This document shows, one piece after another, positions 35,433 to 44,017 of a stretch of 50,254 bases of DNA (position 1 is its first letter; each line of letters begins with the position of its first letter). The DNA is taken from the NCBI GenBank assembly GCA_022823365.1, contig JAJDXG010000051.1, positions 1 through 50,254 on the forward strand, written 5' to 3'. Made by a program: the position numbers and the translations under genes. Source of the stretch: Gemmatimonadota bacterium. GTDB taxonomy: Bacteria > Gemmatimonadota > Gemmatimonadetes > Longimicrobiales > Gaopeijiaceae. Under the pieces are notes generated by a model, which was not told the origin of the DNA, did no database searches, and saw only the letters and a list, made by a program, of their open reading frames with translations.

Positions 35433-35462
35433 TTGATTCGGTCCCGCGGGTACGGGTACATT
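35433..35462 (+). promoter_or_regulatory. Candidate promoter for thpR
   Basis: TTGATT (35433-35438) and TACATT (35457-35462) are separated by 18 bases and end 63 bases before the thpR start. Each box matches 4 of 6 consensus positions and lies in the most AT-rich stretch of the fhs-thpR gap. Confidence 0.4.
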
Positions 35463-35525
35463 AATCGCGGTTTCGCGGCGCGCCGGCGCCACCATCCCCG
35501 GCCACCCTCCTTTCAAGAGTCCCGC

Positions 35526-36110
35526 ATGCGACTATTCATCGCGCTGAATCTCTCCGATGGCGCGAAGGAAGGCGTGTACGACGCCGCTCGGCCCCTCAGA
35601 GAGGCCGACTTGCCGGTGCGGTGGCTGGATCCCGAAACGTATCACCTGACCCTCAAGTTCCTGGGGAATCCACATCCGGACCTTACGCCGCGCGTGTCGG
35701 AGGTGATCGACGAAGTCGGGGGCAAGAACCGGTCGTTCCCGATGGAGATCCGCGCCTTCGGCGCCTTTCCCACGATTCGCCGCCCAAGGGTGCTGTGGGC
35801 CGGGGTGGAGCCGGTCCTCGCCCTGCGCTGTCTGAAGCAGGATGTGGAGTGGGGGCTGGCCAGCCTGGGCTTCAGCCGGGAGACGAGCGCCTTCCATCCT
35901 CACATCACCGTGGGCCGCGCCAGGCCGGAGACCGGCGCCGGCGCCTTCCGCGGACTGGACGCCCTGGTTGCCGGCCTGGATTTCCGCCATCACATCGACG
36001 TGACCTCGGTGGAACTCATGCGCAGTCATCTCTCCCGCACCGGAGCCCGCTACAGCGTCGTATCCTCGACGGCGCTCGGGACGCCGGAATCGGCGCAGCC
36101 CAACGCCTGA
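35526..36110 (+). CDS. thpR: RNA 2',3'-cyclic phosphodiesterase (2H family)
   Basis: 194-residue 2H phosphoesterase. The two catalytic motifs are HLT at 40-42 (YHLTLKFLG) and HIT at 126-128 (HPHITVGRA). The N-terminal [14 protein letters not shown] and the [16 protein letters not shown] ending match ThpR/LigT, which opens 2',3'-cyclic phosphates to 2'-phosphates and ligates tRNA halves in vitro. ATG at 35526 is chosen because homology starts there. It sits ahead of the NtrX-like gene, 50 bases away. Confidence 0.92.
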   Translation: MRLFIALNLSDGAKEGVYDAARPLREADLPVRWLDPETYHLTLKFLGNPHPDLTPRVSEVIDEVGGKNRSFPMEIRAFGAFPTIRRPRVLWAGVEPVLALRCLKQDVEWGLASLGFSRETSAFHPHITVGRARPETGAGAFRGLDALVAGLDFRHHIDVTSVELMRSHLSRTGARYSVVSSTALGTPESAQPNA

Positions 36111-36160
36111 TGGCCACGATCCGCGCGAGATCCCCGATGCTCCGCCCCTGACCCGACTTC

Positions 36161-37516
36161 ATGGCAAACATCCTGATCGTCGACGACGACGCCTCGGTCA
36201 GCGGCGCGCTGCGTCAGGTCTTCGAGTACGAGTCGCATCGCGTGACCATCGCCCCCAACGGCCCCGTCGGCCTCGAGCGCCTCGTCGACGACAATCCCGA
36301 TGTCGTCTTTCTCGACGTCAAGATGCCGGAGATGGACGGCCTGGAAGTCCTGTCGAGGATGAGGAAGCTGGACTCCCGCACCCCGGTGATCATGATCAGC
36401 GGGCACGGGAACATCGATACTGCCGTGGAGGCCACGCGCAGGGGCGCGTACGACTTCCTCGAGAAACCCCTCGACACGGCGCGCCTGTTCGTTACCCTGC
36501 GCAACGCTCTCGACATGCACGGGCTCAAGCGCAGCGTCGAATCGCTTCAGACCGAAGTGGAGAGCCGGTACGAAATCGTCGGTTCCTCGCCCCGGATTCA
36601 TGAGATGCTGATGCGTATCGAGAAGGTGGCGCCGACCCGGGCGCGCGTGCTCATCACCGGCGAGAACGGCACGGGAAAGGAGCTGGTGGCCCGGGCGGTC
36701 CACAGGCTGTCGGACCGGCGCGACCGGCCGTTCGTGGAAGTGAACTGCGCCGCGATCCCCTCAGAGCTCATCGAATCGGAGCTCTTCGGCCACATGAAGG
36801 GGTCGTTCACCGGGGCTGTGGCGGACCGCGCGGGGAAGTTCGAGCAGGCGGATGGCGGCACGCTCTTCCTGGACGAGATCGGAGACATGTCCTTCGCCGC
36901 CCAGGCAAAGGTGTTGCGCGTCCTGGAGCAGGGCGTCGTGGTCCGCGTGGGAGGCTCCCGGACCTTGCAGGTGGACGTGCGCGTCATCGCGGCCACCAAC
37001 AAGGACCTCGCCGAAGAGATCGGGAATGACCGGTTCCGGGAAGATCTCTACTATCGTCTCAACGTCGTTCCCATCGAGCTTCCTCCGCTTCGCGAGCGAC
37101 GGTGTGATATCCCCATGCTCGTGAAGCACTTCACCACGCTGATGGTGCGGACCGGGCGGGCATCCCGGAAACACTTCACGGAGGGTGCCCTGAACCGGCT
37201 CAAGGCGATGGACTGGCCAGGCAACGTGCGCCAACTGCGCAACGCCGTGGAGCGCTTTCTGATTCTCTCGGAGGGCGACGAGATCCGCACGAAGGACGTC
37301 CGACTGCTCTCCGGAGGCAGCCCGGGCGCGGTCGTCCGCCAACTGCTGGCCGCGCCTTCCTTCGCCGACTTCAAGGACCGCGCGGAGCGGGCTTTTATCG
37401 AGCACAAGCTGCGCGAGCACGACTGGAACATCACCGAGACCGCCCGGTCGGCGGGCATGCCGCGCTCCAACCTCTACAAGAAAATCAACAAGTACGGGCT
37501 GGAGCGGGAGTCGTGA
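36161..37516 (+). CDS. NtrX-like sigma-54-dependent response regulator
   Basis: 451 residues in three domains: receiver (1-120) with phospho-acceptor Asp52 in FLDVKMPEMDG and Lys102; AAA+ sigma-54 activator (about 138-370) with Walker A GENGTGKE (167-174), the sigma-54 contact loop GSFTGA (214-219, Ser in place of the usual Ala) and Walker B GGTLFLDEIGDM; and a Fis-type helix-turn-helix at the end (NITETARSAGMPRSNLYKKINKYGL). HMKGSFTGAVADRAGKFEQA is close to NtrX. The NtrY-like kinase at 14301 is the best candidate partner. No kinase is adjacent. Confidence 0.93.
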   Translation: MANILIVDDDASVSGALRQVFEYESHRVTIAPNGPVGLERLVDDNPDVVFLDVKMPEMDGLEVLSRMRKLDSRTPVIMISGHGNIDTAVEATRRGAYDFLEKPLDTARLFVTLRNALDMHGLKRSVESLQTEVESRYEIVGSSPRIHEMLMRIEKVAPTRARVLITGENGTGKELVARAVHRLSDRRDRPFVEVNCAAIPSELIESELFGHMKGSFTGAVADRAGKFEQADGGTLFLDEIGDMSFAAQAKVLRVLEQGVVVRVGGSRTLQVDVRVIAATNKDLAEEIGNDRFREDLYYRLNVVPIELPPLRERRCDIPMLVKHFTTLMVRTGRASRKHFTEGALNRLKAMDWPGNVRQLRNAVERFLILSEGDEIRTKDVRLLSGGSPGAVVRQLLAAPSFADFKDRAERAFIEHKLREHDWNITETARSAGMPRSNLYKKINKYGLERES

Positions 37517-37617
37517 GGCGGGCAGCGGGACGGGACGGAGAGCGGGAGGATCCGTTGCGGACCGGTGACGGGGCGAAGGATGGCGGACGCGACTCCGAAC
37601 CGGCGGCGGAGGCACCC

Positions 37618-38307
37618 ATGAAGTCGCTGGCCCGGACGGCGTGGGAGTGGTGCCGGTCGGTTCTGATCGCATTCGCGCTCTTCCTGATCATCAGAGCGTT
37701 TCTGGTGGAAGCCTTCACGATTCCCACCGCCTCCATGGAGAACACCCTGCTGGTGGGAGACTTCCTGGTGGTCAACAAGGCGGTGTACGGCGCCGAGGTT
37801 CCGGGCACGGCGCTGCACCTTCCCGCATTCGCGGAGATCGAGCGGCGCGATGTCATCGTGTTCACGCCTCCCCACGACCGCGGAAAGAACTATGTGAAGC
37901 GCGTGGTCGGGGTGCCCGGGGATGTCCTCGAGATGCGCGCCAAGAATCTGTACCTGAACGAGGTGCAGCTCGACGAGCCGTACGTTCGCCACGTGGATCC
38001 GCGGCGTGACGAGTTTCATCCCGACATGGCGTGGCAGGCCGATTTCCTGGCCGACGGCCGCGACCCGGCGTCCTACCGGCCGACGCGGGACAACTGGGGT
38101 CCGATCCGGCTTCCGGAGGACGGCTACTTCGTCCTCGGGGACAACCGCGACAACAGTGAAGACTCGCGCTACTGGGGATTCGTCGACAAGAAGTCGGTCC
38201 GCGGCCGGCCCTGGTTCGTCTACTACTCCTTCGACCCGTCCTCCGATGAGGAGGCTGCCTGGGTGAGGGACGTGCGCTGGGGCAGGATCGGCGGGATTGT
38301 CCGGTAG
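37618..38307 (+). CDS. lepB: Signal peptidase I
   Basis: Removes signal peptides from exported proteins. From ATG 37618 the protein has 229 residues: one membrane helix (VLIAFALFLIIRAFLVEAF, about 15-33), the catalytic Ser39 in PTASMENTL, Lys94 in YVKRVVGVPGD, and box E GDNRDNSEDSRYWG. GGAGG lies five bases before 37618. An alternative GTG at 37513 overlaps the ntrX-like stop (GTGA) and would add 35 charged residues; the ribosome site favours the shorter form. A D-rich loop before box D is longer than in E. coli. Confidence 0.93.
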   Translation: MKSLARTAWEWCRSVLIAFALFLIIRAFLVEAFTIPTASMENTLLVGDFLVVNKAVYGAEVPGTALHLPAFAEIERRDVIVFTPPHDRGKNYVKRVVGVPGDVLEMRAKNLYLNEVQLDEPYVRHVDPRRDEFHPDMAWQADFLADGRDPASYRPTRDNWGPIRLPEDGYFVLGDNRDNSEDSRYWGFVDKKSVRGRPWFVYYSFDPSSDEEAAWVRDVRWGRIGGIVR

Positions 38308-38326
38308 ACGCAGGCGACGGTGCTGG

Positions 38327-38355
38327 TTGACACCATGCGGCCTGTCTGATACCCT
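38327..38355 (+). promoter_or_regulatory. Strong promoter candidate for the rplM-rpsI operon
   Basis: A perfect -35 TTGACA (38327-38332) and TACCCT (38350-38355) are separated by 17 bases, in the 138-base gap after lepB. The expected leader is about 85 bases and holds several short GC stems, such as CTCG-ACG-CGAG near 38384-38394. Confidence 0.55.
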
Positions 38356-38445
38356 TGACTGCTTTGTTGCTCTACTCTGCGGGCTCGACGCGAGGGCGAG
38401 ACCGCGGAATAACGTCTCCCCGGACAAATCGCGGGTGAACCGTAC

Positions 38446-38874
38446 GTGAAGACATATACGCCCAGGGCGCGCGACATCGAGCACCATTGGTGGGTGGTCG
38501 ATGCCGCGGGACAGCCGTTGGGGCGCCTGGCGGCGCAGGTCGCGCGCGTGCTGCGCGGCAAGCACAAGCCCATCTTCACGCCTCATCTGGACACGGGGGA
38601 CAACGTGGTGGTGATCAACGCCGCCCGCGTGAAGCTCACCGGCAACAAGGCGGCGCAGAAGACCTACTTCCGTCATTCGGGCTACATGGGCGGCGAGCGC
38701 CATATTCCCTTCAGGACGATGCTGGAGCGGCATCCCGAGCGGGTGATCGAGCGCGCCGTACGCGGCATGCTCCCGAAAGCACGCCTGGGTCGCCGACTCC
38801 GCCGCCGGCTGCGCGTCTATGCCGGAGCCGAGCATCCTCATCATGGCCAGCGTCCGCGCCCACTCACGTTCTGA
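38446..38874 (+). CDS. rplM: Ribosomal protein uL13
   Basis: 142 residues with the L13 signature order: WWVVDAAGQPLGRLAAQVA, GDNVVVINAARVKLTGNK, YFRHSGYMGG, and AVRGMLPKARLGRR. It binds 23S rRNA early in 50S assembly. The start is GTG at 38446. The end (YAGAEHPHHGQRPRPLTF) is usual. rpsI follows 13 bases after the stop, the standard L13-S9 pair. Confidence 0.97.
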   Translation: MKTYTPRARDIEHHWWVVDAAGQPLGRLAAQVARVLRGKHKPIFTPHLDTGDNVVVINAARVKLTGNKAAQKTYFRHSGYMGGERHIPFRTMLERHPERVIERAVRGMLPKARLGRRLRRRLRVYAGAEHPHHGQRPRPLTF

Positions 38875-38887
38875 GGTCACGGGTTCA

Positions 38888-39283
38888 TTGCCATACGTAG
38901 AACAGGTTCAGGCCGTAGGCCGGCGCAAGAGCAGCGTTGCGCGCATCATGCTGCGGCCGGGAATCGGAAGGTGGCTGATCAACGGCCGGGAACTGGACGA
39001 CTATTTTCCGCGGCTGGTGCATCGCAAGCGCGCCACCGAGCCGATGCAGGTCGTTGACGCCGACGCGCGCTTCGATGTCGTCGTGCGCGTACACGGGGGC
39101 GGGATGACCGGTCAGGCCGACGCCATCCGCCTGGGGGTTGCCCGAGCGCTGGTCGAGGAAGACGAAGACGCGCTGGGCCCGCTTCGCCAGGGCGGGTTCC
39201 TTTCACGTGATCCGCGCAAGGTGGAGCGCAAGAAGCCCGGCCGTCCGAAGGCCCGCAAGCGCTTCCAGTTCAGCAAGCGATAA
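38888..39283 (+). CDS. rpsI: Ribosomal protein uS9
   Basis: 131 residues, the normal S9 length, if the start is TTG at 38888 (LPYVEQVQAVGRRKSSVAR). GAGG lies 11-12 bases upstream. An ATG at 38843 would start inside rplM and add 15 non-S9 residues. Motifs: GRRKSSVARIMLRPG, VHGGGMTGQADAIRLGVARAL, and the basic tail RPKARKRFQFSKR that reaches the ribosomal P site. Cotranscribed with rplM. Confidence 0.95.
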   Translation: MPYVEQVQAVGRRKSSVARIMLRPGIGRWLINGRELDDYFPRLVHRKRATEPMQVVDADARFDVVVRVHGGGMTGQADAIRLGVARALVEEDEDALGPLRQGGFLSRDPRKVERKKPGRPKARKRFQFSKR

Positions 39284-39306
39284 ACCCGAGGACTGCCTGG
39301 AGACGC

Positions 39307-40329
39307 ATGGAGCAGGTTTCTCTGAACCAGATGCTTGAGGCCGGGGTCCACTTCGGACACCAGACGCGCCGATGGAACCCCAAGATGCGCCGTTTCATCT
39401 TCACGGAGCGGAACGGCATCCATATCATCGATCTGCGCAAGACGTTCGATCGGTTGATCACGGCCCGGAAGATCGCACGCCAACTGGTGCTTTCGGGCGA
39501 ACGCCTCCTGTTCGTCTGCACCAAGCCGCAGTTGCGCGGAATCATTGAAGAGGACGCCGCCCGGTCCCGCAGCCTGTTCGTGACGGAGCGCTGGCTGGGC
39601 GGCATGCTCACCAACTTCCAGACCATTCGTCGCCAGATCCGCCGCCTGAAGGAGCTGGAGCGGGGGCAGGAGGAGAACGCCTTCGAGTTCTACACCAAGA
39701 AGGAACGCCTTCTGCTCGAGCGCGAGCGGCTGAAGTTGGAGAAGTACTTTTCCGGGGTGAAGGACATGACCCGGCTCCCGGGCGCCATCTTCGTCGTCGA
39801 TGCCCGGCGCGAGGCGATCGCGGTCAGGGAGGCCCACCGGCTCGGTATCCCGATCATCGCCATCACCGACACCAACGCCGATCCGGATCTCATCACCTAC
39901 CCGATTCCGGGGAACGACGACGCGATACGCTCGGTCAGCCTGATCAGCGGCGCCCTCGCCGAGGCCATCAGCCAGGCCCGCAAAGAGGTGCCGGAAGATG
40001 AACGCCGTCGGGTGGAGGACCTGGAGGCCACGACGTATTCGACCGAGACAGGCGAGAAGGCCGCCGCGGTGGAGGAGCACCCGCGCCGTCGAGCGCGCCG
40101 ACGGCCCCGTCCGGGCGTCATCGCGGAACGCCAGACGGGCAGCGGTCGAGCGGATTCGCAAAAGCGAGTCAGGAGGGCCCGCGTTCTGGTCAGGAAGCCG
40201 GGGCGCGAGGCGGCCGAATCGGATTCCGGCGGAGCGCCCGCGAAGCCGTCGACCAGCCAGGAAGCCGAACCGAAGCCGTCCCGGGTCCGGCGCGCGCCTC
40301 CCAAGCCGGTAGCGTCCCGGACCAGCTGA
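39307..40329 (+). CDS. rpsB: Ribosomal protein uS2 with long basic C-terminal extension
   Basis: 340 residues against the usual 230-260. The core (1 to about 228) is normal: MLEAGVHFGHQTRRWNPKM, IIDLRKTF, ERWLGGMLTNFQTI, LPGAIFVVDARREAIAVREA, and ADPDLITYPIPGNDDAIRS. It is followed by a short acidic linker and about 100 residues rich in Arg, Pro, Lys and Ala (ARRRPRPGVIAERQ and later RVRRAPPKPVASRTS), predicted disordered. The start ATG 39307 fits the core N-terminus. It stands first in rpsB-tsf-pyrH-frr. Confidence 0.95.
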   Translation: MEQVSLNQMLEAGVHFGHQTRRWNPKMRRFIFTERNGIHIIDLRKTFDRLITARKIARQLVLSGERLLFVCTKPQLRGIIEEDAARSRSLFVTERWLGGMLTNFQTIRRQIRRLKELERGQEENAFEFYTKKERLLLERERLKLEKYFSGVKDMTRLPGAIFVVDARREAIAVREAHRLGIPIIAITDTNADPDLITYPIPGNDDAIRSVSLISGALAEAISQARKEVPEDERRRVEDLEATTYSTETGEKAAAVEEHPRRRARRRPRPGVIAERQTGSGRADSQKRVRRARVLVRKPGREAAESDSGGAPAKPSTSQEAEPKPSRVRRAPPKPVASRTS

Positions 40330-40331
40330 TC

Positions 40332-40362
40332 CTTCCCGCCGGCGAGTGCCGGAACAGGGAAG
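40332..40362 (+). terminator. Interrupted hairpin between rpsB and tsf
   Basis: CTTCCC (40332-40337) pairs with GGGAAG (40357-40362), and inside it CCGGC-GAGT-GCCGG forms a second stem (40339-40352). The structure starts three bases after the rpsB stop. There is no T-run, so it could be a partial terminator or an RNA-processing or stability element that sets the ratio of S2 to EF-Ts. Confidence 0.4.
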
Positions 40363-40444
40363 TACGGACGAGGGTCGCGGGAAAGCGTCGCCACCGGATC
40401 CCGCACCCCGGAACCTCGACACGACCACCAGACGGATGTTCCAC

Positions 40445-41044
40445 ATGACGATTCCCGCAAAGATGGTGAAGGCCCTGCGCGACCGTACAGGCGGGGGCAT
40501 GATGGATTGCAAGCGCGCCCTCGAAGAGACGGGAGGCGATCTCGAGGCCGCGGTCGATCTCCTCCGTGCAAGGGGTGCGGCGAAGGTTTCCAAGCGGGCG
40601 GGCAGGGATACGAACCAGGGAACCATCGGCAGCTACGTCCACTTCGACCGAAGGGTGGGCGTCATCGTCGAAGTCAATTGCGAGACCGACTTCGTCGCCA
40701 ACACCGACGACTTCCGGGCGCTGGCCAAGGACATCGCCCTGCACATCGCTTCCGAGGACCCGATTGCCGTGCGCGCGGAAGATCTGCCGCAGGATGTGGT
40801 CGAGCGTGAGAAGGCGGTCTACCGGGAGCAGGTGCGCGCCCAGGGGAAGCCGGAACGCATTCAGGACATGATCGTCCAGGGGAAGCTGAAGGCCTTCTAC
40901 AAGGATCAGGTGCTGCTGGAGCAGCCCTTCATCAAGGACACGGCCCGGACCATCGGCGAGCTCGTGACCGAACTATCGGCGAAAACCGGCGAGAAGGTCG
41001 AAGTCGCCCGTTTTTCAAGGTTCGCGGTCGGGCAGCGCGGCTGA
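40445..41044 (+). CDS. tsf: Elongation factor Ts (short form)
   Basis: Recycles EF-Tu from GDP to GTP. From ATG 40445 it has 199 residues, the short type with one coiled core rather than the 283 of E. coli. Motifs: N-terminal UBA-like domain (MVKALRDRTGGGMMDCKRALEE), the EF-Tu contact TDFVANTDDFRAL, and a C-terminal module QVLLEQPFIKDTARTIGEL. A second in-frame ATG at 40436 (MFHMT) is possible; neither has a strong ribosome site. Confidence 0.95.
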   Translation: MTIPAKMVKALRDRTGGGMMDCKRALEETGGDLEAAVDLLRARGAAKVSKRAGRDTNQGTIGSYVHFDRRVGVIVEVNCETDFVANTDDFRALAKDIALHIASEDPIAVRAEDLPQDVVEREKAVYREQVRAQGKPERIQDMIVQGKLKAFYKDQVLLEQPFIKDTARTIGELVTELSAKTGEKVEVARFSRFAVGQRG

Positions 41045-41064
41045 CGGCGCACGCCCGCGGGACG

Positions 41065-41787
41065 ATGAGCGGCTCGTCGGAATTCCGGTACTCGCGGGTT
41101 CTCCTGAAGCTCTCCGGCGAAGCGCTCGCGGGAGAGGAGGGATTCGGCATCTCTCCGCCGGTCGTGGACCGGCTCACCGACGAGATCGGGACGCTCGCCG
41201 ACCTGGGCGTGGCCCTCGGCATCGTCATCGGCGGCGGGAACATCATGCGCGGGGCGCTGGCCAGCCGTCAGGGCATGGACCGCGTCACGGCCGACTACAT
41301 GGGCATGCTCGCCACCGTCATCAACGCGTTGGCGCTTCAGGATCTGCTCGAGCGCAAGAACGTCACCACGCGCGTGCTGACCGCCTTTCGCATGGAAAAG
41401 CTGGCGGAGCCCTACATCCGCCGCCGGGCGATTCGCCACCTGGAGAAGGGCAGGGTGGTGATCTTCGCCGGAGGCACGGGGAACCCGTATTTTTCGACCG
41501 ACACCGCGGCCGCGCTGCGGGCGATCGAGATGGAAGCCGACGTGATCATCAAGGCCACGAAGGTGGCGGGAATCTTTACCGCCGATCCTCTCCTGGACCC
41601 GACCGCGCAGTTCATCCGGCGCATCAGCTTTCAGGAAGTGATTGCGCGGGAACTGGGGGTCATGGATGCTCCGGCGGTGTCGCTCTGCAAGGACAACAAG
41701 CTGCCCATCATCGTACTCAATCTCGGCGAGAGAGGAGCGGTCGGGGCCGCCATCAGAGGGGAGCGCATAGGCACGTTGGTATCCTGA
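41065..41787 (+). CDS. pyrH: UMP kinase
   Basis: 240-residue amino-acid-kinase-fold enzyme that phosphorylates UMP to UDP. Motifs: RVLLKLSGEAL, IVIGGGNIMRG, RVTADYMGMLATVINALAL, FAGGTGNPYFSTDTAAALRA, and KVAGIFTADPLLDP. It starts 20 bases after tsf and precedes frr in the standard order. Confidence 0.97.
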   Translation: MSGSSEFRYSRVLLKLSGEALAGEEGFGISPPVVDRLTDEIGTLADLGVALGIVIGGGNIMRGALASRQGMDRVTADYMGMLATVINALALQDLLERKNVTTRVLTAFRMEKLAEPYIRRRAIRHLEKGRVVIFAGGTGNPYFSTDTAAALRAIEMEADVIIKATKVAGIFTADPLLDPTAQFIRRISFQEVIARELGVMDAPAVSLCKDNKLPIIVLNLGERGAVGAAIRGERIGTLVS

Positions 41788-41835
41788 CCGGGTATCTGCT
41801 CTCCGATCGGTACCACACGCGCGCGGGAGGCTGTC

Positions 41836-42387
41836 ATGGGACTCATGGAAGAACTCACGGAGCGCATGGACGCCGCGCTCGATGCTGCCCGGCGCGAGTT
41901 CGCAACCGTTCGAACCGGCAAGGCCACCCCGGCTCTGCTGGACAGCGTCCGGGTCGACGCCTACGGGGCCAGCATGCCCCTGAACCAGCTCGCGACGGTG
42001 GTCGCGGCCGACGCGAGCCTGCTGGTGGTGCAGCCATACGACAAGTCGCAGATGTCTTCCGTCGAGAAGGCGATCATGGCCGCCAACCTCGGGCTCAATC
42101 CCTCCAACGACGGCAACCTCATACGTGTACCGATTCCTCCGCTCACCGAGGAACGACGCCGGGAATACGTGCGCATCATCCACAAGATGTCGGAGAATAC
42201 CCGGATCTCGATCCGCCACGCCCGGCGCGCGGGCAATGGCGAGGTGAAGCGTCGCATCAGGGAGCACGAGATCAGCGAGGACCAGGGTCACCAGATGATG
42301 GGCGGGATTCAGAAGCTCACCGACCGCTACGTGGCCTCGCTGGACGAGCTCATGAAGGCCAAGGAGGAGGAGGTCATGGCCATCTAG
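41836..42387 (+). CDS. frr: Ribosome recycling factor
   Basis: Splits post-termination ribosomes together with EF-G. The 183 residues form the usual three-helix bundle and beta/alpha domain: FATVRTGKATPALLDSVRV, YGASMPLNQLATV, IRVPIPPLTEERRREYV, and the terminal helix YVASLDELMKAKEEEVMAI. GGGAGG lies seven bases before ATG 41836. Confidence 0.97.
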   Translation: MGLMEELTERMDAALDAARREFATVRTGKATPALLDSVRVDAYGASMPLNQLATVVAADASLLVVQPYDKSQMSSVEKAIMAANLGLNPSNDGNLIRVPIPPLTEERRREYVRIIHKMSENTRISIRHARRAGNGEVKRRIREHEISEDQGHQMMGGIQKLTDRYVASLDELMKAKEEEVMAI

Positions 42388-42389
42388 CC

Positions 42390-43133
42390 ATGAAGTCCAA
42401 CGTGCCGGCCCGGATTGACATGAGCGGGCCCATGCCGCGTCACGTAGCCGTCATCATGGACGGCAACGGACGCTGGGCCCGGCGGCAGGGCCTGCCCCGC
42501 AAGACCGGGCACGAAGCCGGAATGACCGCCGTGCGCACGACCATCGAGGCTGCGGTCGACGTCGGCATCAAGATCCTCACCCTCTTTGCGTTTTCCACCG
42601 ACAACTGGAATCGTCCGTCGGAGGAGGTGTCGGCTCTGATGTCGCTCCTGAAGGCATATGCGGAGCGGGAGTGCTCGGAGCTCGTCGAGAAGGGCGTCGA
42701 AGTACGTGTGCTCGGAACCCTGGCCAGAATGCAGCCTTCAGCGCGCGAGGCCGTGGAGCGCATCATGCGGGAGACCGAGGGCGGAACGACGCTCAGGCTC
42801 AATTTGATGATCTCCTACAGCGGGAGGGAAGACATCCTGACCGCGGTTCGCCGTCTGGCCGCCCGCGCCCGCGCCGGAGAGCTGGACCCCGCCGAGATCG
42901 ACGAGGCGTGCCTGGAGCGGGCGCTGCTGACGAGCGGCATCCCGGATCCCGACCTTCTCATCCGGACCTCCGGGGAGTGCAGGATCTCCAACTTCATGCT
43001 TTGGCAGATTTCGTACTCGGAGATCCACATCACCCCCGTGCTGTGGCCGGATTTCTCCAGGGACGACCTCTTTGCGGCCGTCCTGGACTACCAGCGCCGC
43101 GACCGCCGCTTCGGCCGGATCACTTCCGCCTGA
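42390..43133 (+). CDS. uppS: Isoprenyl (undecaprenyl) diphosphate synthase
   Basis: Cis-prenyltransferase making the lipid carrier for peptidoglycan and surface polysaccharides. 247 residues with the catalytic Asp24 in VAVIMDGNGRWARRQGL, the FAFSTDNWNRP segment, and the C-terminal DLLIRTSGECRISNFMLWQ that binds pyrophosphate. ATG 42390 is two bases after the frr stop; GGAGGAGG within frr's end serves as its ribosome site. Its stop shares a base with the cdsA start (TGATG). Confidence 0.96.
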   Translation: MKSNVPARIDMSGPMPRHVAVIMDGNGRWARRQGLPRKTGHEAGMTAVRTTIEAAVDVGIKILTLFAFSTDNWNRPSEEVSALMSLLKAYAERECSELVEKGVEVRVLGTLARMQPSAREAVERIMRETEGGTTLRLNLMISYSGREDILTAVRRLAARARAGELDPAEIDEACLERALLTSGIPDPDLLIRTSGECRISNFMLWQISYSEIHITPVLWPDFSRDDLFAAVLDYQRRDRRFGRITSA

Positions 43134-44017
43134 TGGCGATGGCCGACCTTTCGCGCCGCGCGGTGGTGGCGGTGGTCGCGCTGCTCGTCGTGCTACCGGT
43201 CATCTACCGGGGCGGATGGCTGATGGGTGTGCTTGCGGCGGCGCTGGCCATGCTGGCCACCCGCGAGTTCTGCCTGCTGGCTCGGCGGATGGGTGTACGG
43301 ACCTTCACCCGCACGGCCATGGCCATCACGGCAGCGCTCATCCTGGCAGCGACGGCGGAGCCCTTCTTCACCGGTTTCGCCCCGCTCGCGCTGACGGTCG
43401 TCATGGGGGCCACCGTAGTGCTCTTTGTCGCCGCCGTGCGGGCGCGCGCGGTGACGGACCAGCCGCTCGCGTCCGTCTGTTCAACGCTGACGGCGGCTGT
43501 CTATGTGGGAGGCGGACTCTGCTTCGCGGTGCTGCTGCGCCACCTTCCGGAGACGGGGGTCGCCGTGAGAGCCCCCGGCCCGCTCGAAGGCCCGTTGGTG
43601 GTGCTCTTCCCGCTGGCGGTCACCTGGGTCGGGGACATCGCCGCATACTTCGCGGGCAGCCTGTGGGGAACTCGCCGCCTGTTTCCGGCCGTCAGCCCGG
43701 GCAAGACGCTGGAAGGCACCATCGCCGGGATTCTCGCCGCGGGCGCGGCGGGCCTGTTCTTCGCGATCGCGGCCGCCGAGCCGTTCGTCCTGCTGGGGGT
43801 CGGGCCGAGCTGGCTCGTCGGCATCGCGCTCCTGATCGGCGCGGGCGGACTCGCGGGCGATCTGGCCGTTTCACTTCTCAAGCGCGAAGCCGGCGTCAAG
43901 GACACGGGGTCGATGCTTCCCGGCCACGGCGGAGTGCTCGACCGGATCGACGCCGTGCTAGTGACGCTGCCGCTCGCCTACGCGGCGCTTCAGCTCGCCG
44001 GTTCGGTGTCGCCATGA
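43133..44017 (+). CDS. cdsA: Phosphatidate cytidylyltransferase
   Basis: Makes CDP-diacylglycerol for phospholipid synthesis. 294 residues with seven or eight membrane helices and the family signature SLLKREAGVKDTGSMLPGHG followed by GVLDRID near the C-terminus. WVGDIAAYFAGSLWGTRRL and SPGKTLEGTIAG form the rest of the active region. ATG 43133 overlaps the uppS stop. The stop overlaps ATGA with a 14-codon reading frame that leads into dxr. Confidence 0.95.
   Translation: MAMADLSRRAVVAVVALLVVLPVIYRGGWLMGVLAAALAMLATREFCLLARRMGVRTFTRTAMAITAALILAATAEPFFTGFAPLALTVVMGATVVLFVAAVRARAVTDQPLASVCSTLTAAVYVGGGLCFAVLLRHLPETGVAVRAPGPLEGPLVVLFPLAVTWVGDIAAYFAGSLWGTRRLFPAVSPGKTLEGTIAGILAAGAAGLFFAIAAAEPFVLLGVGPSWLVGIALLIGAGGLAGDLAVSLLKREAGVKDTGSMLPGHGGVLDRIDAVLVTLPLAYAALQLAGSVSP

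Noticed and set aside
35274..35525. Tetrahydrofolate riboswitch upstream of fhs
   Set aside because: I could not find a plausible conserved core or pairing pattern; only an ordinary plus-strand promoter candidate stands out.
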